DNA of 64,000 nt from JACCZX01 sp038216465 (GTDB lineage Bacteria > Pseudomonadota > Gammaproteobacteria > Burkholderiales > Burkholderiaceae_F), in NCBI GenBank assembly GCA_038216465.1, contig JBBQQC010000016.1, forward strand, positions 23,801-87,800, given 5' to 3'. Positions 34,091 to 44,238 of this stretch are shown piece by piece. The translations under genes were made by a program, and so were the position numbers. Positions within the stretch are counted from its first letter, which is position 1; every line of letters starts with the position of its first letter. The notes under the pieces are model-generated. The model did not search any database and was not told the DNA's origin. It saw nothing but the letters and a program-made list of their open reading frames with translations.

Positions 34091-34790
34091 CAGCCGAACA
34101 TTTCGCAGCCCACGTTTGCGAAAAGTTTGCGCAACGCCGATTGAAGCAGACGCGATCGCGAGCGCGGCGTCGGAGATCGGATTGCGATTAAGCGAATCGC
34201 AGTCCGACGCGCTTGCCCGCTATGCAGCGCTGCTGCTGCGCTGGAACGCAGTGCATAACTTGACTGCGATCGAAACGCCTGCGCACGTGCTGTCCCATCA
34301 TCTACTCGATTCTCTATCCATCGTGCCCGAGATTCAGCGCATCTATCACGAGCGTTCGGTGCAGGCACTCGATGTCGGCGCAGGAGGTGGACTGCCGGGC
34401 ATTCCGCTGGCGATTGCCGCACCGAACTTGCGCATGACGCTGCTCGACAAGGTGCAGAAAAAGGTCGCGTTCTTGACGCAGGCGAAGCTTGAGCTTGCGT
34501 TGCCCAACATCACGTGCGTCCATGCAAGAGTCGAGACGCTGCACACGGAGTCGCCATTCGAGTTGATAGTAACTAGGGCGTTTGCGTCGCTGGCGCAGTT
34601 TGTCGGGATGACGCGGCATTTGCTGGCCGAGCATGGTCGCTGGTGCGCAATGAAAGGAACGTTGCCGAACGCAGAGATCGACGAAATGAGGCGCTCGATG
34701 CCCGGAGTGCGTGTAGTGCGCATGGTGAGGTTGCAGGTGCCGCACCTGAATGCTGAGCGCCATCTGATCTGGATGCAGGTCGCAACGTAG
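34068..34790 (+). CDS. rsmG: 16S rRNA (guanine-527-N7)-methyltransferase RsmG
   Basis: Methylates N7 of G527 in 16S rRNA with S-adenosylmethionine. The 240-residue frame contains the family blocks 'WNAVHNLTAI', HHLLDSLSIVP and the SAM loop LDVGAGGGLPGIPLAI. The motifs DKVQKKVAFL and VTRAFASL also fit. The GTG at 34068 overlaps mnmG by 23 bases; the first 25 residues are not typical, and a later start near residue 22 is possible. Loss of RsmG is a known cause of low-level streptomycin resistance. Confidence 0.95.
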   Translation: MKDGLPRSSRTFRSPRLRKVCATPIEADAIASAASEIGLRLSESQSDALARYAALLLRWNAVHNLTAIETPAHVLSHHLLDSLSIVPEIQRIYHERSVQALDVGAGGGLPGIPLAIAAPNLRMTLLDKVQKKVAFLTQAKLELALPNITCVHARVETLHTESPFELIVTRAFASLAQFVGMTRHLLAEHGRWCAMKGTLPNAEIDEMRRSMPGVRVVRMVRLQVPHLNAERHLIWMQVAT

Positions 34791-35573
34791 ATGGCGCGCA
34801 TTTTCTGTATCGCCAATCAGAAAGGTGGCGTCGGCAAGACGACCACAGCGGTCAACTTGGCAGCCGGAATAGCAGCGCATGGTCAGCGCGTGTTGCTGGT
34901 CGATCTGGACCCACAGGGCAACGGGACGATGGGAAGCGGGATCGACAAGCGCATGCTCTCGAGTTCGGTGTATCAAGTACTGCTCGGGATGGCCGACGTC
35001 CGGGGTTCCCGGCAGCATGCCGAGCACGGCGGATACGACGTGCTCGGCGCCAACCGCGAATTGGCGGGCGCCGAAATTGAACTGGTCGAGCTTGACCACC
35101 GCGAGACGCGGCTGAAGGACGCGCTGATTCCGGTCAACGATCAGTATGAATTCATTCTGATCGATTGCCCGCCATCGCTCTCGCTGCTGACCTTAAATGG
35201 CCTATGCGCCGCTCATGGCGTCATCATTCCGATGCAGTGCGAGTATTTCGCGCTCGAAGGGCTGGCGGATCTGGTCAATACGATTCAACGCGTCGCCGCT
35301 CATCTAAATCCCGAATTGCGCATCATTGGTCTGCTGCGTGTGATGTTCGACGCGCGTATGACGCTGCAACAACAGGTATCCGACCAGCTGGTTGCAAAAT
35401 TCGGCGATAAGGTGTTCAACACGATCATTCCACGCAATGTGCGCTTGGCCGAAGCACCCAGCTATGGGCTACCAGGCGTTGTTTACGATCGCGCTTCGAA
35501 GGGTGCGCAAGCCTATGTGTCGTTTGGTGCGGAAATGATTCGCCGCGTGCACGCATTGGATCGCGCCGCTTGA
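34791..35573 (+). CDS. parA: Chromosome partition ATPase ParA (Soj)
   Basis: Deviant-Walker ATPase that binds DNA non-specifically in its ATP dimer form and moves ParB-parS complexes apart after replication. The 260-residue protein starts MARIFCIANQKGGVGKTTTAVNLA; the KGGVGKTT loop carries both Lys residues. DLDPQGN and 'FILIDCPPSLSLLTLNGL' are the other ATP-binding motifs. It begins at the base after the rsmG stop. Confidence 0.97.
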   Translation: MARIFCIANQKGGVGKTTTAVNLAAGIAAHGQRVLLVDLDPQGNGTMGSGIDKRMLSSSVYQVLLGMADVRGSRQHAEHGGYDVLGANRELAGAEIELVELDHRETRLKDALIPVNDQYEFILIDCPPSLSLLTLNGLCAAHGVIIPMQCEYFALEGLADLVNTIQRVAAHLNPELRIIGLLRVMFDARMTLQQQVSDQLVAKFGDKVFNTIIPRNVRLAEAPSYGLPGVVYDRASKGAQAYVSFGAEMIRRVHALDRAA

Positions 35574-35576
35574 TGC

Positions 35577-36374
35577 ATGCTTGATCCGGCATCGATTCCC
35601 ACGGGGCTGCGCGAGGTTACCGCCGCACTGGCGGCGCGTATCGAAGACGCATCACTCGCGGTTTCGCAGCCGGCGCAGCAGAGTTTCTTTGATGGCTGGT
35701 TGCTCCGCTATTCGCCGGGCAAGGCGAAGCGCGCCCGCTCGATCAACAGCATCGCTGCCGGCGTGCTGCCGCTCGACGAAAAGCTTTCGCACTGCATTGA
35801 TTTTTATCACCAGCACCAGTTGCCCTGTTTGTTTCGTATCACGCCCTTTTCACAGCCGCATCATCTGGATTCCCAATTGGCCGCCGCTGATTTTGGGGCG
35901 TATCAGGACACGCGCGTGATGTCCGTTGCGCTGGCGGAGGTTGCCTCGAACGCCCCCTCGACGGCGCAATCGGTCGACGCCGAGCAATTCGCGGCAGCGT
36001 TCTGCGAGCTACACCGACTCGACCCGGTGAAAGCCAGCGCCGAGCGCGAGCGCTACGCGAGAGCGGCTGTGCGCAGTACTTTTGTCGTTCAGTTCGAAAA
36101 CGATGCGCCGATCGCGTGCGGCAGCCTCGCATTGGAACGCAAGCTGGCGGGTATTTTCGGCATGGTGACGGCCGCGGAGTATCGAGGCCGTGGTGTCGCA
36201 ACCGCGATCGTCGCGAAGCTGTTGGACGATGCGCGGGCGGCGGGCGCTGAGACCGCGTATCTGCAGGTCGAAGCCGGCAACGCACCGGCGCGTCGGGCAT
36301 ATTCGAAGTTCGGATTTAGGGATTGCTATGCCTACTGGTATCGCGCTCCACCGGGCAGTGAAAACCACCTATGA
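35577..36374 (+). CDS. GNAT-family acetyltransferase inside the par operon
   Basis: 265-residue predicted acetyl-CoA-dependent acetyltransferase. An N-terminal half of the type FFDGWLLRYSPGKAKRARSINSI, seen in two-part GNAT enzymes, precedes a standard GNAT half. That half has a GMVTAAEYRGRGVATAIVAKLL acetyl-CoA site (R-G-R-G-V-A) read in two blocks, and AYLQVEAGNAPARRAYSKFGF. It starts three bases after parA and ends six before parB, so all three are almost certainly one mRNA. The substrate is unknown; acting on a Par protein is possible but only a guess from position. Confidence 0.88.
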   Translation: MLDPASIPTGLREVTAALAARIEDASLAVSQPAQQSFFDGWLLRYSPGKAKRARSINSIAAGVLPLDEKLSHCIDFYHQHQLPCLFRITPFSQPHHLDSQLAAADFGAYQDTRVMSVALAEVASNAPSTAQSVDAEQFAAAFCELHRLDPVKASAERERYARAAVRSTFVVQFENDAPIACGSLALERKLAGIFGMVTAAEYRGRGVATAIVAKLLDDARAAGAETAYLQVEAGNAPARRAYSKFGFRDCYAYWYRAPPGSENHL

Positions 36375-36380
36375 GGGGTC

Positions 36381-37226
36381 ATGAAACGCACTAAGGGCCT
36401 CGGGCGCGGGCTGGACGCACTGCTGGGCGGTGCGAACACGGCGACGACCGCTTCGCAGATCGTATTGCCGCTGGAGCAACTGCGGCCGGGCAAGTATCAA
36501 CCACGCACCAAGATGAATGCCGAATCGTTGCGCGAGCTGGCCGAATCAATTAAGGCGCAAGGCGTCATGCAGCCGGTTCTCGTGCGCGCGGTCGGTGACG
36601 GCTACGAGATCATTGCCGGCGAGCGTCGGGTACGCGCCGCCGCCATTGCGGGTCTGCACGAGGTACCGGTCATCATCAAGCAGGTGCCCGATAACGCCGC
36701 GTTGGCGATGGCGCTGATCGAGAACATTCAACGCGAGGATTTGAATCCGCTCGAGGAAGCGCATGGAGTACAGCGGCTGATACGCGAATTTCACTTTACG
36801 CACGAGCAGGCGGCGCAAGCGATCGGCCGCTCACGCAGCGCAACCTCGAACCTGTTGCGATTGACTAATCTCGCGGCGCCCGTACAGCAGCTGGTGTTGG
36901 ACGGAAGGCTCGACATGGGACACGCGCGCGCGCTGCTGGGAGTCGGCGTTGCGCAGCAGATCCAGCTCGGCAACCGTATTGCTGCCGAGCAACTTTCGGT
37001 GCGCGCCACCGAAGCGCTGGTCGCGCGCGGCGTCACAAAAGCGCGTAAGGCGTCAAAGAAAGCCCCGGCTCGTGCACGCGATATCGTGCGGCTCGAAGAC
37101 GAACTAGCCGACACGCTGGGGGCTGACGTGCGGCTACAGGCCGACCCGCGCGGCAAGGGTGCGTTGACGATCAAGTTTTCCAGTCTCGATCAACTCGAAG
37201 GGATTGTCGCGCGTCTCCGGCGGTGA
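36381..37226 (+). CDS. parB: Chromosome partition protein ParB (Spo0J)
   Basis: CTP-dependent DNA clamp that loads at parS (32009-32024) and spreads. The 281-residue protein has the opening KGLGRGLDALLG (ParA-activating N-terminus) and the CTP-binding/hydrolysis motif GERR at about 80-83. The parS-reading helix-turn-helix is at about 138-160 (FTHEQAAQAIGRSRSATSNL). A C-terminal dimerisation domain follows a Lys/Ala-rich linker. The Arg residues of the GERR loop are intact. Confidence 0.97.
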   Translation: MKRTKGLGRGLDALLGGANTATTASQIVLPLEQLRPGKYQPRTKMNAESLRELAESIKAQGVMQPVLVRAVGDGYEIIAGERRVRAAAIAGLHEVPVIIKQVPDNAALAMALIENIQREDLNPLEEAHGVQRLIREFHFTHEQAAQAIGRSRSATSNLLRLTNLAAPVQQLVLDGRLDMGHARALLGVGVAQQIQLGNRIAAEQLSVRATEALVARGVTKARKASKKAPARARDIVRLEDELADTLGADVRLQADPRGKGALTIKFSSLDQLEGIVARLRR

Positions 37227-37249
37227 GATGACGCGTTCGCTGCGACGCT

Positions 37250-37279
37250 TTGACCCGTCTGCTCGCAGCGCAGTACAAT
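37250..37279 (+). promoter_or_regulatory. Sigma70-type promoter of the atp operon
   Basis: TTGACC (5 of 6 to TTGACA) at 37250-37255 and TACAAT (5 of 6 to TATAAT) at 37274-37279, 18 bases apart, lie 50 bases before atpI. This is among the best promoter matches in the window, fitting a highly expressed operon. Confidence 0.75.
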
Positions 37280-37328
37280 GCGCAGCTTTTTTTATTTCCG
37301 ATTTGCTCTAATTCCCGCTTAGCTGATC

Positions 37329-37697
37329 ATGCCTTTCGCACTGAGCCAGCCGATTCGAACGGTGCTCAGGTGGCAGCTTCTCGCCACCGCGTTAGCCATC
37401 GTCATGCTCGGTTTTCTAACCGGCAGGCATGGCGCGATCTCCGCGGCACTCGGTGGAGCGATCAGCATCACCGCGGGGCTGGCGGCGGCGTGGTTCGCAT
37501 TGCGGAAGCCTTCCGGAGACCCGGCAACCGCAGTTACCAGCGCGCTGGTCGCGGAAGGTTTGAAAGTTTTGTTGATCGTCGTCGGCTTGGCGGCGGTTTT
37601 CATCTTGTACAAGAGTGTCGTGGCAGCGGGTTTCATCGCAACATTTGCTATTACGACGGTCTTGTTCTCGATGGCCTTTTTCGTCCGAGAGACGTAG
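37329..37697 (+). CDS. atpI: ATP synthase protein I
   Basis: Non-essential membrane protein that aids assembly of the c-ring. The 122-residue sequence has four hydrophobic segments and the family's small-residue pattern (SAALGGAISITAGLAAAWFAL). Its position at the head of the atp operon is the strongest evidence, since AtpI sequences diverge quickly. It ends four bases before the atpB start. Confidence 0.85.
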   Translation: MPFALSQPIRTVLRWQLLATALAIVMLGFLTGRHGAISAALGGAISITAGLAAAWFALRKPSGDPATAVTSALVAEGLKVLLIVVGLAAVFILYKSVVAAGFIATFAITTVLFSMAFFVRET

Positions 37698-37701
37698 CGC
37701 C

Positions 37702-38502
37702 GTGGCGACCGAACACGCACTGACACCGACTTCGTACATCGCTCATCATCTGACCTTCAATAGGTCGGGTGAAGGGTTCTGGGCATTTCACTGGGACACG
37801 ATCGCAGTGTCGGTGGTGCTCGGTGTCGTGATGCTGGGCTTGTTGCGCTGGGTCGTCAGTGGCGCAACGTCGGGTGTACCGGGTAGGCGGCAGGCGTTCG
37901 TCGAATTGCTGATTGGCTTTGTCGATAACCAGGTCAAAGGCATTTACCACGGCGATTCGCATCGATTTGTGGCCGCCACGGCGCTGACAGTGTTCGTCTG
38001 GGTGCTGCTGATGAACGCGATGGACTTTTTGCCGGTCGACATCGTGGCCGCGTTCCATCATTACGTGCTGGGCCAGGAGAATTTTCGCAACGTACCGACC
38101 GCGGACGTGAATACGACTTTCGCGTTGGCGCTGTCGGTGTGGCTGCTGATGATTTACTACTCGATCGCCGTCAAAGGTCTCGGCGGTTGGATCTTCGAAC
38201 TGTTTTGCACGCCGTTCGGCAAGAATCCGCTGCTGTGGATTCCAAACCTTCTCTTTAATCTGGTTGAGCTAATTTCGCGTCCGCTGTCGCATTCGCTGCG
38301 GTTGTTCGGCAATATGTATGCGGGCGAGATCATTTTTCTGTTGCTATGGACTATGGCTGCGGCCGGACTGGTCGGCACGGTGGCGAGCATTGTGCTGGCG
38401 CTAGGCTGGTCGATCTTTCATATCCTGATCGTCGCGCTGCAGGCGTACATATTCATGATGTTGACCGTCGTCTACATCGCGATCGCGCACGAACATCACT
38501 GA
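37702..38502 (+). CDS. atpB: ATP synthase Fo subunit a
   Basis: Membrane subunit that forms the two proton half-channels against the c-ring. From the GTG at 37702 it has 266 residues. The proton-path block SRPLSHSLRLFGNMYAGE carries the essential Arg (in SLRLFGNM), and 'LIVALQAYIFMMLTVVYIAIA' closes the last helix. The start was set by AtpI's end and by the typical betaproteobacterial opening EHALTPTSYIAHHLT. Confidence 0.96.
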   Translation: MATEHALTPTSYIAHHLTFNRSGEGFWAFHWDTIAVSVVLGVVMLGLLRWVVSGATSGVPGRRQAFVELLIGFVDNQVKGIYHGDSHRFVAATALTVFVWVLLMNAMDFLPVDIVAAFHHYVLGQENFRNVPTADVNTTFALALSVWLLMIYYSIAVKGLGGWIFELFCTPFGKNPLLWIPNLLFNLVELISRPLSHSLRLFGNMYAGEIIFLLLWTMAAAGLVGTVASIVLALGWSIFHILIVALQAYIFMMLTVVYIAIAHEHH

Positions 38503-38535
38503 GACTCTTAACAAAGCGGACAAAGGGCGAACACT

Positions 38536-38808
38536 ATGGAAAAGCTTCAACTGCTGGCGATGGTCCAGGCGTACACCAGCATCGGCATCGGGCTGATGAT
38601 CGGGCTCGGCGCCTTAGGCGCCTGCGTCGGTGTCGGCATTATGTGCAGCCGATTTCTTGAAGGTGCCGCGCGCCAGCCGGAATTGATGCCGCAACTGCAG
38701 GCCAAGGTTTTTCTATTGCTCGGTCTGATTGACGCGTCGTTCATCATTGGAGTTGGCCTGGCGATGTTCTTCGCGTTTGCGAATCCATTGTTGACTGTGC
38801 TTAATTAA
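38536..38808 (+). CDS. atpE: ATP synthase Fo subunit c
   Basis: Rotor-ring subunit, 90 residues in a helical hairpin. The Gly-rich first helix (GLMIGLGALGACVGVGI), the polar loop ARQPEL and the second helix with the ion-binding Asp at residue 66 (GLIDASFIIGVGLAM) are all clear. An Asp carboxylate, without the Gln/Ser pattern of sodium-type c subunits, points to protons. Confidence 0.97.
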   Translation: MEKLQLLAMVQAYTSIGIGLMIGLGALGACVGVGIMCSRFLEGAARQPELMPQLQAKVFLLLGLIDASFIIGVGLAMFFAFANPLLTVLN

Positions 38809-38821
38809 TTCGTCGCGAACG

Positions 38822-39295
38822 ATGAATTTCAATCTGACCCTGATCGCGCAGGCGATCACGTTCGCGCTGTTTATCTGGTTCTGCGTCAAGTTCGTCTGGC
38901 CGCCGATTACGCGTGCGATTGACGAACGGCAACAAAAGATCATCGCTGGCCTCGCCGACGCCGAGCAGGCGCGCGTGACGCTGGAAAATGCATCGAAGCA
39001 GGCCGACCTGTCGATTGGTGAAGCGCGCCAGCGCTCATCGCAGATCATCCTGCAGGCCGAGCAGCGCGCGGCGCAGATGATCGAGGAAGCCAAGACCGCG
39101 GCGCGCACAGAAGGCGCGCGCGAGAAAGCGGCAGCGCAGGCGGACATCGAGCAGCAAATGGCCAGCGCGAAGGATCAGTTGCGCGAACAGGTTGCGCAGC
39201 TGGCGGTCGCCGGCGCCGAGAAGATTCTGCAGAAGGAAGTCGACGCGCAGGCACATTCCGTCCTGTTGAAGCAACTGCGCGAGCAGCTGCGCTAG
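38822..39295 (+). CDS. atpF: ATP synthase Fo subunit b
   Basis: Peripheral-stalk subunit of 157 residues. One N-terminal membrane helix (LIAQAITFALFIWFCVKFVWPP) is followed by a long charged, Ala/Gln/Glu-rich coiled coil, as expected for the dimeric stator. Confidence 0.96.
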   Translation: MNFNLTLIAQAITFALFIWFCVKFVWPPITRAIDERQQKIIAGLADAEQARVTLENASKQADLSIGEARQRSSQIILQAEQRAAQMIEEAKTAARTEGAREKAAAQADIEQQMASAKDQLREQVAQLAVAGAEKILQKEVDAQAHSVLLKQLREQLR

Positions 39296-39306
39296 GGCCG
39301 GCACGC

Positions 39307-39846
39307 ATGGCCGAGAACCTGACGATTGCGCGACCATATGCGGAAGCCGTTTTCTCGTCGGCCGATGCCGGCGGCAAGTTGCAGGCGTGGTCGCAGGCGT
39401 TGCAGCGGCTTGCGATGATCGTATCCGATCCCGACATGCATAACGCGATCGGCAATCCGAAGGTCGGGCCGGAGCAGCTGTACGGGCTCGTGGCGGCGGG
39501 CGCTGGCGATACGTTGAGTGCGGAAGCGCAGAGCTTCGTGCGCGTGCTGATAGAGAACGATCGGCTGGCGGTGCTGCCGGAAATCGCGACACTGTTCGAA
39601 GCGTTGAAGAACGAGCGCGAGGGTGTGATCCAGGCCCGAATCGAAAGTGCGTTTCCTGTCGACGACGCCGCGCTAGCGCAGCTGGTCGGCGATCTCGAGC
39701 GGCGCTTCAAGCGCAAGGTGCGTCCGCAGGTAACCGTCGATCGCGCGCTGATCGGCGGCGCGCTGATCACCGTCGGCGATGAAGTGATCGACGGCACCGT
39801 GCGCGGCCGGCTCGCCAGCATGGCCTCGGCACTGCGCACTGAATAA
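39307..39846 (+). CDS. atpH: ATP synthase F1 subunit delta
   Basis: Connects the peripheral stalk to the top of F1. The 179-residue protein opens with ENLTIARPYAEAVF and has the family's C-terminal segment 'VDRALIGGALITVGDEVIDGTVRGRL'-like block (read in two parts). It starts 11 bases after atpF. Confidence 0.96.
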   Translation: MAENLTIARPYAEAVFSSADAGGKLQAWSQALQRLAMIVSDPDMHNAIGNPKVGPEQLYGLVAAGAGDTLSAEAQSFVRVLIENDRLAVLPEIATLFEALKNEREGVIQARIESAFPVDDAALAQLVGDLERRFKRKVRPQVTVDRALIGGALITVGDEVIDGTVRGRLASMASALRTE

Positions 39847-39866
39847 GTTACAGACAGGGACTTCGA

Positions 39867-41405
<1,539 letters not shown>

Positions 41406-41409
41406 GTCC

Positions 41410-42291
41410 ATGCCAAGTACCAAAGAAATCCGCGGCAAGATCAAGAGCGTGCAAAACACGCGCAAGATCACCAAAGCGATGGAGATGGTCGCTGCGTCGA
41501 AGATGCGCAAGGCGCAGGAGCGCATGCGCCAGATCCGACCGTACGGCGACAAAATCCGCAACATCGTTGCGCACTTGTCGCTTGCCAATCCGGAGTACCG
41601 GCATCCGTTTGTCCTCAAACATCAGGGCAAAAAGACCGCGGGCGTGATCCTGATCACCACCGACAAGGGCCTGTGCGGCGGTTTGAATACGAACATTCAG
41701 CGCGCGGTGCTGGCGAAGGTGAAGGAGTTTGCAGGGCAGGACGTGCAGGTGCTCGCGACCGCGATCGGCAACAAGGGATTCGGCTTTCTGCAGCGGCTGA
41801 ATGCGAACGTCGTTTCGCACTACGTACAGATGGGTGACAGGCCGCACATCGAAAATCTGATCGGCCCGGTCAAGGTGCTGCTCGATCAGTACGCCGACGG
41901 CAAGCTGGACGCGGTGTACCTGGCCTACACGCGCTTCGTCAACACGATGAAGCAGGAGCCGGTGATCGAGCAGTTGCTGCCGTTGACAGCAGAGCGGCTG
42001 GCGCAGACCGAAGAAGAAAAGCGCGCGTACGCGTGGGATTACATCTACGAGCCTGATCCGCGCGCGGTGATCGATACGCTGATGGTGCGCTATGTAGAGG
42101 CGCTGATCTACCAGTCGGTCGCTGAGAATCAGGCGTCCGAGCAGAGCGCGCGCATGGTGGCGATGAAGTCGGCGTCGGACAACGCGAAGAAGTTGATCGA
42201 GGAATTGCAGCTCGTCTACAACAAGACGCGGCAGGCGGGGATTACGAAGGAAATATCGGAAATCGTAGGCGGCGCAGCCGCAGTTTCTTAA
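41410..42291 (+). CDS. atpG: ATP synthase F1 subunit gamma
   Basis: Central rotor shaft, 293 residues. The N-terminal helix (KEIRGKIKSVQNTRKITKAM) and the C-terminal coil with 'MKSASDNAKKLIEELQLVYNKTRQA' in two blocks are characteristic. The STDKGLCGGLN-type motif appears as TTDKGLCGGLN. Confidence 0.98.
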   Translation: MPSTKEIRGKIKSVQNTRKITKAMEMVAASKMRKAQERMRQIRPYGDKIRNIVAHLSLANPEYRHPFVLKHQGKKTAGVILITTDKGLCGGLNTNIQRAVLAKVKEFAGQDVQVLATAIGNKGFGFLQRLNANVVSHYVQMGDRPHIENLIGPVKVLLDQYADGKLDAVYLAYTRFVNTMKQEPVIEQLLPLTAERLAQTEEEKRAYAWDYIYEPDPRAVIDTLMVRYVEALIYQSVAENQASEQSARMVAMKSASDNAKKLIEELQLVYNKTRQAGITKEISEIVGGAAAVS

Positions 42292-42336
42292 AACTGTCGC
42301 CGGGCGCGCAAGCGATCCGGCTTAGCTAGGTAACTT

Positions 42337-43755
42337 ATGAGCCAGGGAACTATTGTTCAGTGCATTGGGGCCGTCGTGGATATCGAATTCCCGCGCGATG
42401 CGATGCCGCAGGTCTACAACGCGCTGACGCTTGATGAAGACAAGACCAACAAGCTGGTCGAGCAGGGGCTGACGTTCGAGGTGCAGCAGCAGCTCGGCGA
42501 CGGAGTGGTGCGCACGATCGCGATGGGCTCGTCGGATGGGCTGCGGCGCGGCATGTCGGTGACGGACACAGGTGACAACATCATGGTGCCGGTCGGGCCA
42601 GGCGTGCTGGGGCGCGTGATGGACGTACTCGGCCGTCCGATCGACGAGCGCGGCCCGATCGAATCGGACGAGCGGCGCGGGATTCACCAGGAAGCGCCGA
42701 AGTTCGATGAACTTGCGCCCTCGGTCGAGCTGCTCGAAACCGGCATCAAGGTTATCGATCTGATGTGCCCTTTCGCCAAGGGCGGCAAGATTGGGCTGTT
42801 CGGCGGCGCGGGTGTGGGAAAGACCGTCACGATGCTCGAGTTGATCAACAACATCGCCACCGAGCACTCAGGGCTGTCGGTGTTCGCGGGTGTGGGCGAG
42901 CGTACGCGCGAAGGCAATGACTTTTATCACGAGATGTCTGACGCGAAGGTCATCGTTCAGGAAGACTTGAGTAAATCAAAGGTTGCGATGGTGTTCGGGC
43001 AGATGAACGAGCCGCCGGGCAATCGACTGCGCGTCGGCTTGACCGGGTTGACGATGGCGGAGCGCTTCCGCGACGAAGGGCGTGACATTCTGTTCTTCGT
43101 CGATAACATCTATCGCTATACGCTGGCGGGTACTGAGGTGTCCGCTTTGCTCGGCCGTATGCCGTCTGCGGTCGGTTATCAACCTACGCTGGCCGAGGAG
43201 ATGGGCAAGCTTCAGGAGCGCATCACGTCAACCAAGGTCGGATCGATCACGTCAATCCAGGCTGTGTATGTACCAGCCGACGATCTGACCGATCCGTCGC
43301 CGGCAACGACCTTCGGCCATCTGGATGCCACCGTCGTGTTGTCGCGCGACATCGCGTCGCTCGGCATCTACCCGGCGGTCGACCCGCTCGACTCGACTTC
43401 GCGCCAGATCGATCCCAACGTCGTCGGCGAAGAACACTACGACACCACGCGGCGCGTGCAATCGACGCTGCAACGCTATCGCGAGCTGCGCGACATCATC
43501 GCGATTCTCGGCATGGACGAGTTGTCGCCCGAAGACAAACTCGCGGTCTCACGCGCGCGCAAGATTCAACGCTTTCTGTCGCAGCCGTTCAAGGTCGCCG
43601 AAGTATTTACCGGCTCGCCGGGCAAGTACGTCACGCTGAAAGAAACCATTCGCGGCTTCAAGATGATCGTCGACGGCGAATGCGATGCGTTGCCTGAGCA
43701 GGCCTTCTACATGGTCGGCACCATCGACGAGGCGTTCGAGAAGAAAGTTCAGTAA
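42337..43755 (+). CDS. atpD: ATP synthase F1 subunit beta
   Basis: Catalytic subunit, 472 residues. Walker A GGAGVGKT is near 156, with the catalytic Glu region GVGERTREGNDFY. The DELSEED-type loop appears as 'MDELSPEDK', with one Ser-Pro for Ser-Glu; many betaproteobacteria share this. Its stop overlaps the atpC start (TAATG). Confidence 0.98.
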   Translation: MSQGTIVQCIGAVVDIEFPRDAMPQVYNALTLDEDKTNKLVEQGLTFEVQQQLGDGVVRTIAMGSSDGLRRGMSVTDTGDNIMVPVGPGVLGRVMDVLGRPIDERGPIESDERRGIHQEAPKFDELAPSVELLETGIKVIDLMCPFAKGGKIGLFGGAGVGKTVTMLELINNIATEHSGLSVFAGVGERTREGNDFYHEMSDAKVIVQEDLSKSKVAMVFGQMNEPPGNRLRVGLTGLTMAERFRDEGRDILFFVDNIYRYTLAGTEVSALLGRMPSAVGYQPTLAEEMGKLQERITSTKVGSITSIQAVYVPADDLTDPSPATTFGHLDATVVLSRDIASLGIYPAVDPLDSTSRQIDPNVVGEEHYDTTRRVQSTLQRYRELRDIIAILGMDELSPEDKLAVSRARKIQRFLSQPFKVAEVFTGSPGKYVTLKETIRGFKMIVDGECDALPEQAFYMVGTIDEAFEKKVQ

Positions 43756-44171
43756 TGGCGACGATTCACGTCGATGTAGTCAGCGCCGAGGAATCGATTT
43801 TCGCAGGGGACGCCGAATTCGTTGCTCTGCCTGGCGAAGCGGGCGAGCTCGGGATCTATCCGCGCCACACGCCGCTGATCACGCGTATCAAGCCCGGAAT
43901 CGTGCGCATCAAGATGCCGGGCAAGGCCGAAGAAGAACAAGTGTTCGTTGCCGGTGGCATTCTGGAAGTCCAGCCCAACGTCGTAACGGTGCTGGCCGAT
44001 ACGGCGATTCGCGGACACGATCTCGACGAAGCCAAGGCGCGCGACGCGCTCGCGAAGGCCGAAGAAGCACGCAAGAACGCCGGTAGTGAACTTGAGATCG
44101 CCAAGGTTGAAGCAGAAATGTCGGCGCTCGCAGCGCAGTTGGCGGCGATCCGCAAGTTGCGCGGTAAGTAG
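43755..44171 (+). CDS. atpC: ATP synthase F1 subunit epsilon
   Basis: Couples the rotor to the c-ring and can inhibit hydrolysis. The 138-residue protein has the N-terminal beta-sandwich (VDVVSAEESIFAGDAEFVALPG; 'GELGIYPRHTPLITRIKPG') and a C-terminal helical hairpin. It ends the atpIBEFHAGDC operon; 67 bases separate it from the receptor gene. Confidence 0.97.
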   Translation: MATIHVDVVSAEESIFAGDAEFVALPGEAGELGIYPRHTPLITRIKPGIVRIKMPGKAEEEQVFVAGGILEVQPNVVTVLADTAIRGHDLDEAKARDALAKAEEARKNAGSELEIAKVEAEMSALAAQLAAIRKLRGK

Positions 44172-44238
44172 CCAACTAAGGCGCGCGAACGGCAAGGCGC
44201 CTGTTCGTTCCGTTCTACTACGGTTGCGGAGGATCGTT

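Noticed and set aside
44172..44238. Cobalamin or other riboswitch before the TonB-dependent receptor
   Set aside because: The 67-base leader is too short and has no recognisable aptamer core.
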